Source of the DNA: an uncultured Aquimarina sp.
GTDB lineage: Bacteria; Bacteroidota; Bacteroidia; Flavobacteriales; Flavobacteriaceae
Assembly: GCA_947496555.1 (NCBI GenBank)
Contig: CANMDH010000040.1
Coordinates: forward strand, 1-50,982
Reading direction: 5' to 3'
DNA: 50,982 bases
Position numbers and translations under genes: made by a program. Of the stretch, positions 8,374 to 15,795 are shown one piece after another (within the stretch, counting starts at the first letter, position 1; each line of letters begins with the position of its first letter). The notes under the pieces were generated by a model. It was not told the DNA's origin. It saw only the letters and a program-made list of their open reading frames with translations, and searched no databases.

Positions 8374-8431
8374 GACAGGAAAATATGTTTGTATGCTACA
8401 AAGCTACATAATTAAGGGCGTAGCAAAGCAT

Positions 8432-8911
8432 TTAATCAATATGAATTACTAATGGGAGTTTGTAACGAGCTGTTACCGGAGTGCTACGGGTATGTGCTGC
8501 TTCTACTTTTGGAAGTGTACTAATACCTTCTTCTAGAATATCTTTTAGATTAGGGATCTCTAATGCAATGATATCGGGCAACTCAAAATCTTCAATAACA
8601 ATCTCACTGTTTTTGGTAATTAACAACGGAATCCAAATGGTATCATTAACAGATTTTTTTATCGTTATTTCTTGCTTTAACAAATGCTGATACAAATGCT
8701 CGCTAATTGTATTTTGAAAACATTGTTCTAACTCTTCTTCAGATTTTTTTTTACAAACCTCGAATAGTGGAGGCTGCTCTACTTCGTTCCAATTAAGCTT
8801 GTCTAATCGTTCTTTAATGATTTCTTCTTTGTTTTCTTTTTTAAGAACAAAGTTGTCACAAGAAAGAAGTGTGAAGATTACTATGTAAATATGCCAATGT
8901 TTTTTACCCAT
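8432..8911 (-). CDS. Putative lipoprotein of unknown function
   Basis: About 159 residues from the ATG at 8911 (MGKKHWHIYIVIF); the frame could also open at a TTG two codons earlier. The N-terminus is a lipoprotein signal with the lipobox LLSC followed by DNF. The mature part is acidic and ends in a short stretch (LPKVEAAHTRSTPVTARYKLPLVI, given here in part: positions about 135-156) that resembles the beta-strand end of a TonB C-terminal-like domain, as in secreted TonB-related proteins. This is a resemblance only. It lies between ruvC and the TPR gene on the same strand. Confidence 0.65.
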   Translation of the reverse strand: MGKKHWHIYIVIFTLLSCDNFVLKKENKEEIIKERLDKLNWNEVEQPPLFEVCKKKSEEELEQCFQNTISEHLYQHLLKQEITIKKSVNDTIWIPLLITKNSEIVIEDFELPDIIALEIPNLKDILEEGISTLPKVEAAHTRSTPVTARYKLPLVIHID

Positions 8912-8967
8912 TACCAATAATAGATTGATAGTGGCAAACTACATAAAATTTTTAAGAGAATGAAAGG

Positions 8968-10139
8968 TTAATTGTCTTTAGTGCTTTTGGCAATTTCTTG
9001 TTCTAGTTGCCCTATTCTTTTATTAACTAACATATTAAGAAAACCTTTTGAATCCTTGTGATCTCAAATTTCTTTTTAAATAGATTATAATAATCGAGTT
9101 TGATTTGGGGATCTTTATAATATGCATCTGCAAAAGTTGCTAGTTGATATTGGGCTCTAATATAATTTGGGTTTTCTTTCAGAGCCATTTTTGCATATTT
9201 GATAGCATTTTCCCATTGTTCCTGGTGCCTATAGGTCATTGCAATATTTAACAAGTCTTCTTCAACAGGAAATTCTCTTAACGCTTTTGCAGCTTTATAA
9301 TTTTCTATGGCTTTGTCGTATTTTTCTAACTTAACATAGTTTTCTGCCAAGCGGATATGTCTTATATATATTTCATCGTTATATTCAAGAGCTTTTTTGT
9401 AGTGAATAACGGCTTTTTCGAAATCATAATTTTTAGTATAGCATAATCCAAGAGACGCATATATATATTCATTTTTATGATTAAGCCGCAGTAGCTTCTC
9501 AAAATATGGTATCGCTTCAGAATAGTATTCCCTTAATAAATAGTTTTGACCCAAAATATTAATGAGCTCTGCATTTTCTTCATAAGACCGTAGTCCCATA
9601 TTTGCGATATCTTCTACATCATTATACTTTCTTTTTTTTAGATAATATTTTGCAATTTCAGAACAACTTTTTTGGTGAGTACTGTCCAATTTAAAGGCCC
9701 GTTTAAAATAAATAATCGCAGTAGAGTCTTGCAGGTTTTTCTTTACCAAACCTAATCGATATTGAAAATTCGGATTTTCGGGCTGTTTTGAAACGAGTAT
9801 CGAATATACACTATCTGCCTTGTTAAACTTGCGAGTAGTCGTTAATAATTTTGCATATTCTAGCTGTGTTGATGCAAAGGCAGGATATTCTGCAATTGCT
9901 TTGTCATAATATATTAGTGCATTGTTATAGGTGCCTTTTGCTTTATGAGATCGTGCTATTTGAAGCAGTGTATATTGATCTGCTGGTATAATGTGCTCAT
10001 ATTTTTTGATAGCGTTAGAATAATCACCAAGATTATATAAACTATCTGCAACGGCCAAAGCCGAAGACTGTGCTTCGGCTTTGACAACTACCCCAAGTGC
10101 TATTATTAAAAATAGCCTAACTACCCATTTATTTTCCAT
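8968..10139 (-). CDS. TPR-repeat protein, reading frame broken near its 3' end
   Basis: The intact frame runs from 10139 to a stop at 9027 and encodes 370 residues: a signal peptide (1-23, ending AEA) and about nine tetratricopeptide repeats, for example YSNAIKKYEHI, YNNALIYYDKAI, YSEAIPYFEKLL, FEKAVIHYKKAL and YDKAIENYKAAK. After KKKFEI the frame ends in TRIQKVFLIC. If one base is restored there (about 9061), reading continues as HKDSKGFLNMLVNKRIGQLE and ends at a TAA at 8968-8970, adding 30 protein-like residues. I infer a one-base deletion, natural or from sequencing. It follows blaR1 by five bases, so it is the third gene of the blaI operon; the protein should be periplasmic or on the cell envelope. 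Confidence 0.8.
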
Positions 10140-10144
10140 TTATT

Positions 10145-11974
10145 TTAAAAGTTTTTATCCTCATCAGTTAGTTCTACTGTCATATTATATGAAGGAACAT
10201 TTAAGCCTCGATCTGTTGTGATTGTAGTAAAGTCCAACGTGTTTTTATCAATTTCTTTAGCCTTTTCATTTTTGAAGTACCCTTTGCATTCTCCATTTAC
10301 TGTCTTTTCAGCATAATTATCTCCATAGGCTATATGCAGTTTGTATTTTCCTTCGGGAATATTTCTAACCATATATACTTGTTCTTTTTTTATATGTACG
10401 ATTCTAATAGTTTTTGAACTTTCAAGTGATACGACTTCAACAATTACTTCAGCTTTTTTACCGCCGGTTAACCTCAAATAATTGTCAAGCTTATTATCGT
10501 ATTTGGCATTTTTGTTCGGACATTTTGGCTCTGCCGTACGAGTATGAACATATATATCCTTTTTATTTTGGATTGTCTGTGCAATTAGGTCTTTGTTATT
10601 GGTTGTAGCCTTCTTATCTCTTAGATCTTCAGCATTATTATTTGAAGATGATTCTGAAGCTGTAAGATCAACCTCCAGATTGTAGGACGGAACATTTTTT
10701 CCTTTATCTGTTACTACAACGTTGAAATCAAGAATTTGGTCACCTGTTTCAGTTGCTTTTTGATTTTTGAAATAGGCAATACACTTACCGTCTACCGTTT
10801 TTTCGGTATAATCATCTCCATAAGCAAGTTGAAGTTGATACTTGCCCTCGGGTATGTTTCTAATGAATTGGGTTTGATTTCTTGTCAAATACATAGTTCT
10901 TATCTTCTTGGAAGTCTCGGTAGAAACCATATCAACGATAACTTCAGCATTTTTACCTGATCTGATTTGTAGGTAATTATCGAGCTCCTTATCGTAAAGA
11001 GAATTTTTGTTTGGACATACAGGCTCATTGCTCAAAGGTACTGTTGGATCGGTATTTTTGGAAACCGTATTTTTTTCAGAGGATTCTACGGTGCTATTCG
11101 TTTGTTGGTTAGTTTTTTTCCCACAAGAAGTGTAGGTAAGAATACCTGCTATAGCAGGTATCAAAAGCAAGTATTTAAATTTTGCAATTGATTTAGATTT
11201 GGATTTTTGCAACATAACGATTCGTTTTTTGATTAATGATTGATTAAAAAATTGATTGACAAATGTGATTTCTTGGGTTTGAAAGGCAGAGTTTAGTAAC
11301 TGTTGAATATAGTTTCTTTTACCCACCGCAGTTGTTACAGCTTCGTCTGCTATATACTCGTGCAATATGGTAATTCTTGATTGGTAGATGTACATCATTG
11401 GATTCCACCAAAAAAATACTTTAAGGATTTCAAACCATATTTGATCCAAGGAGTGTTTTTGTTGAACATGAACAATTTCATGAATTAAAACCTGCTCTTT
11501 TTCTTGATCCTGCAATTGATCCCCCAGATAAATAGTGTTCCAAAATGAAAATGCTTGTTTACTATTAGGAAGTGTTACTACTTTTTTATCATGTAGGTTA
11601 GTGACAAAAGAGAAGCTTGTTAAAATCTTTAGTTTGTATAGCTTAAGAAAAAGTAACAATAGGCTTATTCCTATACCCGTGTAGTAAAGAACTAACCACC
11701 AATTAATGGGGTTTTGTTCTGGTCCTGTGGTACCAATAACTGTTAGGTTTTCTGAAGATATTGTGATTACTCTTTCTAGCTGTGTTACGTAGATTTGAGA
11801 GGTTTTGCTCCTAAATGCATCAATTTTGATAAAAGGCAATATCAAAGAGAAAACAGGAGCAATCAGTAGATATAATCGATTCGAGTTAAAAAAAGTGTCT
11901 TTCTTGTGAAAAGCATCATATAGAGCCAAAAAAAGCACTTGAAAAATCAAGGTCTGTAAAATATAATGGAGCAT
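10145..11974 (-). CDS. blaR1: BlaR1-like M56 metallopeptidase with a duplicated C-terminal domain
   Basis: Membrane-embedded zinc protease of the BlaR1/MecR1 (M56) family, 609 residues. Transmembrane segments lie near residues 1-20, 32-50, 92-112 and 268-285; the active site is HEIVH (H165, E166, H169) with the third ligand in LHEYIADEA (about E206). In the family such proteases inactivate the cognate BlaI repressor on receiving a signal. The part after the last membrane segment (residues about 317-439 and 482-609) is a tandem repeat of one roughly 125-residue domain, each copy starting EPxCPNKN and containing RNIPEGKY and NVPSYN. I do not recognise that domain; it replaces the penicillin-binding or TonB domains often found there. 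It starts five bases after blaI. Confidence 0.88.
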   Translation of the reverse strand: MLHYILQTLIFQVLFLALYDAFHKKDTFFNSNRLYLLIAPVFSLILPFIKIDAFRSKTSQIYVTQLERVITISSENLTVIGTTGPEQNPINWWLVLYYTGIGISLLLLFLKLYKLKILTSFSFVTNLHDKKVVTLPNSKQAFSFWNTIYLGDQLQDQEKEQVLIHEIVHVQQKHSLDQIWFEILKVFFWWNPMMYIYQSRITILHEYIADEAVTTAVGKRNYIQQLLNSAFQTQEITFVNQFFNQSLIKKRIVMLQKSKSKSIAKFKYLLLIPAIAGILTYTSCGKKTNQQTNSTVESSEKNTVSKNTDPTVPLSNEPVCPNKNSLYDKELDNYLQIRSGKNAEVIVDMVSTETSKKIRTMYLTRNQTQFIRNIPEGKYQLQLAYGDDYTEKTVDGKCIAYFKNQKATETGDQILDFNVVVTDKGKNVPSYNLEVDLTASESSSNNNAEDLRDKKATTNNKDLIAQTIQNKKDIYVHTRTAEPKCPNKNAKYDNKLDNYLRLTGGKKAEVIVEVVSLESSKTIRIVHIKKEQVYMVRNIPEGKYKLHIAYGDNYAEKTVNGECKGYFKNEKAKEIDKNTLDFTTITTDRGLNVPSYNMTVELTDEDKNF

Positions 11975-11979
11975 GAGTA

Positions 11980-12339
11980 TTACTTTTCTTTATCTAGTTC
12001 TTTTAGGATTTGTTCGAGATCTTTGATGTCCATATCATTCTTTTTTACAAAGAAAGACACCATATTTCTAAAAGATCCATTGAAGTAGTTATTCATTAGT
12101 TTATTAAGAGACTGGCTGCTGTAGTCTTCTTTTTGAATTAAGGGAAAGTAGATATATCCCTTTCCTGCTTTACGATGGGAAACAAATTCTTTATTTTCCA
12201 AAATTCTAATAATGGTTGATATCGTATTATAGGCTGGTTTAGGATCCGGCATTTCTTCTATGATCGAAGCAACATTGGCTTCTTCAAGTTTCCATAGTAG
12301 CTGCATTACTTCTTCTTCTGCTTTGGTAAGTTGCTTCAT
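11980..12339 (-). CDS. blaI: BlaI/MecI/CopY family transcriptional repressor
   Basis: A 119-residue winged-helix repressor. The N-terminal domain shows the family pattern LTKAEEEVMQLLWKLEEANV and the recognition region PAYNTISTIIRILENKEFV; the C-terminal helices (DLEQILKELDKE) serve dimerisation. In the family it binds palindromic operators as a dimer and is cleaved after activation of BlaR1. Here it is first gene of blaI-blaR1-TPR, and three palindromes lie directly upstream, so autoregulation is likely. There is no beta-lactamase gene in the window, so the signal may be envelope stress rather than an antibiotic. Confidence 0.92.
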   Translation of the reverse strand: MKQLTKAEEEVMQLLWKLEEANVASIIEEMPDPKPAYNTISTIIRILENKEFVSHRKAGKGYIYFPLIQKEDYSSQSLNKLMNNYFNGSFRNMVSFFVKKNDMDIKDLEQILKELDKEK

Positions 12340-12357
12340 AAAAACGATTAAATTTTA

Positions 12358-12422
12358 AACTAATTATTTAGTTCTATGAGGCAAATATAACTAATTATTT
12401 AGTTTTAACTAATTTTTTAGTT
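12358..12422 (-). promoter_or_regulatory. blaI promoter with three palindromic operators
   Basis: Three copies of AACTAA-N4-TTAGTT occur at 12358-12373, 12389-12404 and 12407-12422 (the first two have spacer TTAT, the third TTTT). Their centres are 31 and 18 bases apart. On the minus strand a -7 box TATATTTG lies at 12382-12389, between the first and second copies. This layout fits a BlaI-type repressor blocking its own promoter. Confidence 0.85.
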
Positions 12423-12557
12423 AAAAAAAGCGCTAGCCCGAATCAAAAAGTTTACAAGTCATTAATAAAGTATTTAAATTAATAGAAATAGGGTGTTCAG
12501 GTTATTGCTTATTTGCGTAACAAATCACAACTACTATCGTCATATAAACAAAAAAGC

Positions 12558-13058
12558 ATGGATATAGCACTAACAATAATTGGTCTTTTATTTTGTTTGT
12601 TGGGAATTATAGGGAGTTTTCTTCCGATTTTACCGGGTCCGTTTACAGCATGGATCGGTTTATTAATACTTCATTTTACAGATGCTGTTCCTCAAAATTG
12701 GACTTTTTTAGGGATTACCCTTGGTATTTCGATTTTGGTATGGGTGCTAGATTATATTGTTCCGGCGCTAGGCACAAAAAAATTTGGGGGTACCAGATAT
12801 GGTATGGTAGGTAGTTCTTTGGGATTGATTATCGGAATACTTTTTTTAGGCCCTTTTGGGATTATTATTGGTCCGTTTGCTGGAGCATTTATAGGAGAAT
12901 TTATAAGAGATAGCACAGAAACTTCAAAAGCATTAAAAGCTGCTTTTGGATCTTTTATAGGATTTCTGGCGGGTACTTTTATCAAGTTTATTGTATCGGT
13001 AGCTTTCTTGGTTCTGTTTATCCAAGAAGTCTGGAATCATTGGAGTGAGTTGTTTTAA
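12558..13058 (+). CDS. DUF456 family membrane protein
   Basis: A very hydrophobic protein of about 166 residues made of glycine-rich membrane helices, with typical DUF456 features: LPILPGPFTAWIGLLIL near the start, then KKFGGTRYGMVGSSLG and LGPFGIIIGPFAGAFIGE. The frame is open from a TTG at 12513, but the 15 residues before the ATG at 12558 are polar and not expected, so I take MDIALTIIG as the start. DUF456 proteins are inner-membrane proteins with no known role. It is divergent from blaI. Confidence 0.85.
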   Translation: MDIALTIIGLLFCLLGIIGSFLPILPGPFTAWIGLLILHFTDAVPQNWTFLGITLGISILVWVLDYIVPALGTKKFGGTRYGMVGSSLGLIIGILFLGPFGIIIGPFAGAFIGEFIRDSTETSKALKAAFGSFIGFLAGTFIKFIVSVAFLVLFIQEVWNHWSELF

Positions 13059-13082
13059 TTATAAAAAGGATGGTCTGTCCGG

Positions 13083-13264
13083 AATTAAAAAAAGCCTCTC
13101 CAAAATTAACATGGAAAAGCTTCTCATCCCGAGTACTCGGGACTAAACCATCCCGATTTCTCGGGAACAACACAACATTTTTAATTGCCAAAAAAAGCTT
13201 CAATGTTGGTTGAAGTTTTTGCAATTTTGCGGTCTGGATCCCGAGTACTCGGGAAACCCGCGAC
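13083..13264. repeat. Partial copy of the tRNA-Asp 3' end and its downstream region
   Basis: This segment repeats 13544-13713 in the same orientation with nearly full identity over the shared parts: the AATTAAAAAAAGCCTCTCC start, the terminator hairpin and the tRNA acceptor-stem and T-arm bases (GCGGTCTGGA, AACCCGCGAC). It differs by two insertions of the palindrome TCCCGAGTACTCGGGA (13127-13142 and 13239-13254), each replacing several original bases; the second sits in the tRNA T-loop. It lies just beyond the 3' end of the GIY-YIG gene, so the gene is flanked by direct repeats. Confidence 0.88.
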
Positions 13265-13265
13265 T

Positions 13266-13523
13266 TCATTTTTTATTTTGAATTAATTTCAGATAGAAAT
13301 TTCTATTTTTTTGTTTTTTAAGAAACCGCTCTCTCTTTAACGCATCACTTTTTGATGTAAACTCTTCAGTATACACTAATTTCCAAGGAATTTTTTTAGA
13401 GGTATATCTACTATTTCCTGCATTATGCTTTAGTATTCTTTCCTCGATATTTGCAGAATATCCAATATAAAAAGAATGGTCTTTTAGACTTTGAATTATA
13501 TATACAGTATACGTCGTTTCCAT
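13266..13523 (-). CDS. Small GIY-YIG nuclease-domain protein
   Basis: An 85-residue protein that is just a GIY-YIG domain: VYII (7-10), YIG (19-21), R29 in IEERILKHN and the metal-binding E65 in KRERFLKKQ. Stand-alone members (UPF0213/YhbQ-like) are presumed structure-specific or homing-type endonucleases. The gene sits between tRNA-Asp with its terminator and a second partial copy of the same sequence, and its stop codon is two bases from the tRNA fragment. That arrangement fits a tiny mobile cassette that inserted at the tRNA 3' end. The domain is complete and no frameshift is seen. Confidence 0.88.
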   Translation of the reverse strand: METTYTVYIIQSLKDHSFYIGYSANIEERILKHNAGNSRYTSKKIPWKLVYTEEFTSKSDALKRERFLKKQKNRNFYLKLIQNKK

Positions 13524-13543
13524 ATTATAGGAAATTCTGCCTA

Positions 13544-13685
13544 AATTAAAAAAAGCCTCTCCAAAATTAACATGGAAAAGCTTCTCATCGGTTTACTACT
13601 AAACCATCCCGATTTCTCGGGAACAACACAACATTTTTAATTGCCAAAAAAAGCTTCAATGTTGGTTGAAGCTTTTGCAATTTTG
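13544..13685 (-). repeat. Downstream region of tRNA-Asp (second copy of the direct repeat)
   Basis: The intact counterpart of 13083-13229. On the minus strand it follows tRNA-Asp. It holds the tRNA terminator and a second hairpin GGTTTA-CTAC-TAAACC, plus the near-palindrome TCCCGATTTCTCGGGA at 13607-13622. Confidence 0.85.
13644..13677 (-). terminator. Terminator of tRNA-Asp
   Basis: On the minus strand AAAAGCTTCAACCAACATTGAAGCTTTTTTT forms a 10-pair stem followed by a run of T, shortly after the tRNA 3' end. Confidence 0.85.
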
Positions 13686-13759
13686 CGGTCTGGACGGGAC
13701 TCGAACCCGCGACCCCCTGCGTGACAGGCAGGTATTCTAACCAACTGAACTACCAGACC
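13686..13759 (-). tRNA. tRNA-Asp (GTC)
   Basis: A 74-base cloverleaf on the minus strand. The acceptor stem GGTCTGG (5') pairs with CCAGACC (3') and is followed by discriminator G. The D-arm is AGTTCAGTTGGTTAGAAT, the anticodon arm CCTGCCTGTCACGCAGG with anticodon GTC (complement of 13723-13725), and the T-arm GCGGGTTCGAGTCCCGT. CCA is not encoded. A -7 box TATATTTG lies upstream at 13778-13785. Confidence 0.97.
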
Positions 13760-13777
13760 AGTGCCTTATTGCGGATG

Positions 13778-13785
13778 CAAATATA
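13778..13785 (-). promoter_or_regulatory. Promoter -7 box of tRNA-Asp
   Basis: On the minus strand TATATTTG matches the Bacteroidetes -7 consensus TAnnTTTG and lies 18 bases before the mature tRNA 5' end. Confidence 0.7.
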
Positions 13786-13845
13786 CACCTCATTTTATTA
13801 CCCACAAATGTTTTTTTTATTTTTTTTCGATTTAATGATTGTCGT

Positions 13846-14775
13846 TTACACAAATTTTTGTCTTTCAACCAGGTAGGTGGTTAATATTTTATCAAAATCC
13901 TTAGTTGTATCCGCCTCAACGTATTTGATTCCATATTGTGCACATTTCATTTTTAAATCATAAAAATAAGTAGCAACAGCCTTTTCATAATTTTCTTTAA
14001 TATTTTCTGCATACAGATTAATATGTTCACCAGTTTCAACATCTACAAACCGGGTAGGGCGATTGCTAAAGTCAAATTTCAGTTCTTTCTCACTATCAAA
14101 GGTGTGAAAAAGGATTACTTCATGCTTATTGTATTTAAGATGTCTAAGTGCCTCGAATAATTTTTCGGGACTCGAAGTAGCTTGAAACATATCTGTAAAT
14201 AAAAATATAAGTGATCTACGATGTATTTTTTCGGCGATCAAGTGCAAAAACTTAAAGGTTTCGGTATTTTTATTTTTTGATGTATGGGTAATCGTTTGGT
14301 TTAATTGATTCAGTAACATTTGGTGATGTCTTTCGCTCCCTTTCTCAGGAGCGTAGTAGTCATATTCATCACTATAAATACTAAGACCGATGGCATCTCG
14401 CTGTTTTTTGAGAATATTCATCAAACATGCTGTTGCCAGTACCGAAAAACTAATTTTATTTAAAGATCCCAGATGATGTTCTTTTACTTGCGGATAGTGC
14501 ATAGAAGAAGAACTATCTATAATAATGTGACACCTTAAATTGGTTTCTTCTTCATATCGTTTTGTAAACAGTTTATCGGTTTTGGCAAAAAGCTTCCAAT
14601 CTATATGTTTGGTGCTTTCTCCTGTATTATACACTTTATGCTCAGCAAATTCTGCAGAGAACCCATGAAAAGGACTTTTATGCATACCCGAAATAAAACC
14701 TTCGACTACCTGTTTGGCTAGAAGCTCCAGATTGGTAAATCCGCCGGTTTTATTTATTTCATTTTGAATATCCAT
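13846..14775 (-). CDS. DUF58 domain protein
   Basis: A 309-residue protein of the DUF58 family. GESTKHIDWKLFAKTDKLFTKRYEEE is the family signature (residues about 52-77; key residues D59, W60, R73, E75), followed by a von Willebrand A-like region with the metal site DSSSS beginning at D87 and the later LIFLFTDMF. DUF58 proteins usually work with a MoxR AAA+ ATPase and Bat proteins in stress or metallo-enzyme maturation; no such partner lies in the window, so it is separated from its usual neighbours. It follows trxA on the same strand after a terminator. Confidence 0.9.
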   Translation of the reverse strand: MDIQNEINKTGGFTNLELLAKQVVEGFISGMHKSPFHGFSAEFAEHKVYNTGESTKHIDWKLFAKTDKLFTKRYEEETNLRCHIIIDSSSSMHYPQVKEHHLGSLNKISFSVLATACLMNILKKQRDAIGLSIYSDEYDYYAPEKGSERHHQMLLNQLNQTITHTSKNKNTETFKFLHLIAEKIHRRSLIFLFTDMFQATSSPEKLFEALRHLKYNKHEVILFHTFDSEKELKFDFSNRPTRFVDVETGEHINLYAENIKENYEKAVATYFYDLKMKCAQYGIKYVEADTTKDFDKILTTYLVERQKFV

Positions 14776-14800
14776 TTTCTACAGATTTTTGTGAAAATAA

Positions 14801-14828
14801 AAAAGGTTTGACAATTGTCAAACCTTTT
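14801..14828 (-). terminator. Terminator of trxA
   Basis: A perfect 28-base palindrome (AAAAGGTTTGACAATTGTCA and its continuation) directly after the trxA stop. It can act on either strand, but only trxA reads into it. Confidence 0.85.
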
Positions 14829-14848
14829 ACTGTTTTATCTTCAGATTC

Positions 14849-15166
14849 TTATAAAAGAGAATCTAACGCCTCAGAATATACATTTTTAGGAGATACACCA
14901 ACCTGGCGACCTACTACTTCACCATTTTGGAACACCAAAACGGTTGGGATATTTCTAACTCCATATTTAGCGGCAAATTCTTGATTTGCATCCACATCTA
15001 CTTTACCTACGACAGCTTTTCCATCGTATTCTTCACTTATTTGTTCGATGATAGGGCCTACCATTCTACAAGGACCACACCAAGCTGCCCAAAAGTCAAC
15101 TAATACAGGTTTGTCGCTTTTAAGTACTACTTCATCAAAGGTAGCATCTGTTATTTCTAGTGCCAT
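14849..15166 (-). CDS. trxA: Thioredoxin
   Basis: Cytosolic thioredoxin of 105 residues, normal length. The active-site WCGPC has C30 and C33 (FWAAWCGPCRM), with the conserved DVDAN and the cis-proline in VRNIPTVLVF. It reduces protein disulfides and is itself reduced by thioredoxin reductase. A -7 box TAATTTTG lies at 15211-15218 on the minus strand, so the gene has its own promoter, and a strong terminator isolates it from the downstream DUF58 gene. Confidence 0.97.
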   Translation of the reverse strand: MALEITDATFDEVVLKSDKPVLVDFWAAWCGPCRMVGPIIEQISEEYDGKAVVGKVDVDANQEFAAKYGVRNIPTVLVFQNGEVVGRQVGVSPKNVYSEALDSLL

Positions 15167-15210
15167 AGTAATTTATTATTTAAAAAAATTCTTATTTACT
15201 TTAATATTCA

Positions 15211-15218
15211 CAAAATTA
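15211..15218 (-). promoter_or_regulatory. Promoter -7 box of trxA
   Basis: TAATTTTG on the minus strand matches TAnnTTTG, 44 bases before the trxA ATG. Confidence 0.6.
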
Positions 15219-15407
15219 GTCAATAATTTCCCTAAAGCTTACAAGCAAAATATTTGTTTTGACTATACAGTCATTTGATTTTTTGATACTAGGGTCAATA
15301 ACCAAATTAATTTGGTGAAATATAGTTTAATTTAGGTAGTTATGAAAGCAATATTAATTTTTAATTGTACTAATAAGGCACGAAGTAATTCTAAAATAAA
15401 TTAACAT

Positions 15408-15415
15408 TATATTTG
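15408..15415 (+). promoter_or_regulatory. Promoter -7 box of the 15432 gene
   Basis: TATATTTG is a perfect TAnnTTTG match, 16 bases before the ATG. The following TAGGAG could help ribosome binding. Confidence 0.7.
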
Positions 15416-15431
15416 TAGGAGTTAATGTAAT

Positions 15432-15794
15432 ATGATCAAGGAAACCCAGCTAACATACTGCAATCTGATTTTTAAAGAAACTCATGCTATTTTGATCATG
15501 CATGAGGGTTCTGCGATTACAATGCAAACAGCAGAAGAGATTACAACGCTTCTTGAAGAATATTATGGAGGAGGTAAATTTGTGTTCATTACCCATAGAA
15601 AATTTCCCCATGATATTGATCTAAATGTTTACAAAGGGAAAATTTTAAAGAATATGATTGGTTTTGCAATTGTTTCTGATAATCCCGAAGAAATAAAAAG
15701 AGCATTGCAGGAACAACCATTGTGGAACGAAGCATTTACTTTTTTTAAAGAATTAAAAGAGGCAGAAAATTGGGCGAGTAGCTTTTTTGATTAA
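15432..15794 (+). CDS. Hypothetical SpoIIAA/STAS-like protein
   Basis: A 120-residue soluble protein. The alternation of strands and helices (LTYCNLIFKETHAILIMHEG, then a helix AEEITTLLEEYY, then KFVFITHRKF and GFAIVSDNPEEIKRAL) resembles the SpoIIAA/STAS-like proteins of flavobacteria, but I am not certain of the family. No signal peptide is present. It has its own promoter and converges on the cytochrome gene, whose stop is two bases away. Function unknown. Confidence 0.7.
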   Translation: MIKETQLTYCNLIFKETHAILIMHEGSAITMQTAEEITTLLEEYYGGGKFVFITHRKFPHDIDLNVYKGKILKNMIGFAIVSDNPEEIKRALQEQPLWNEAFTFFKELKEAENWASSFFD

Positions 15795-15795
15795 A

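Noticed and set aside
12358-12422. Three palindromes as a short CRISPR-like array
   Set aside because: Units are 16 bases with 15- and 2-base gaps, no cas genes; they are operators.
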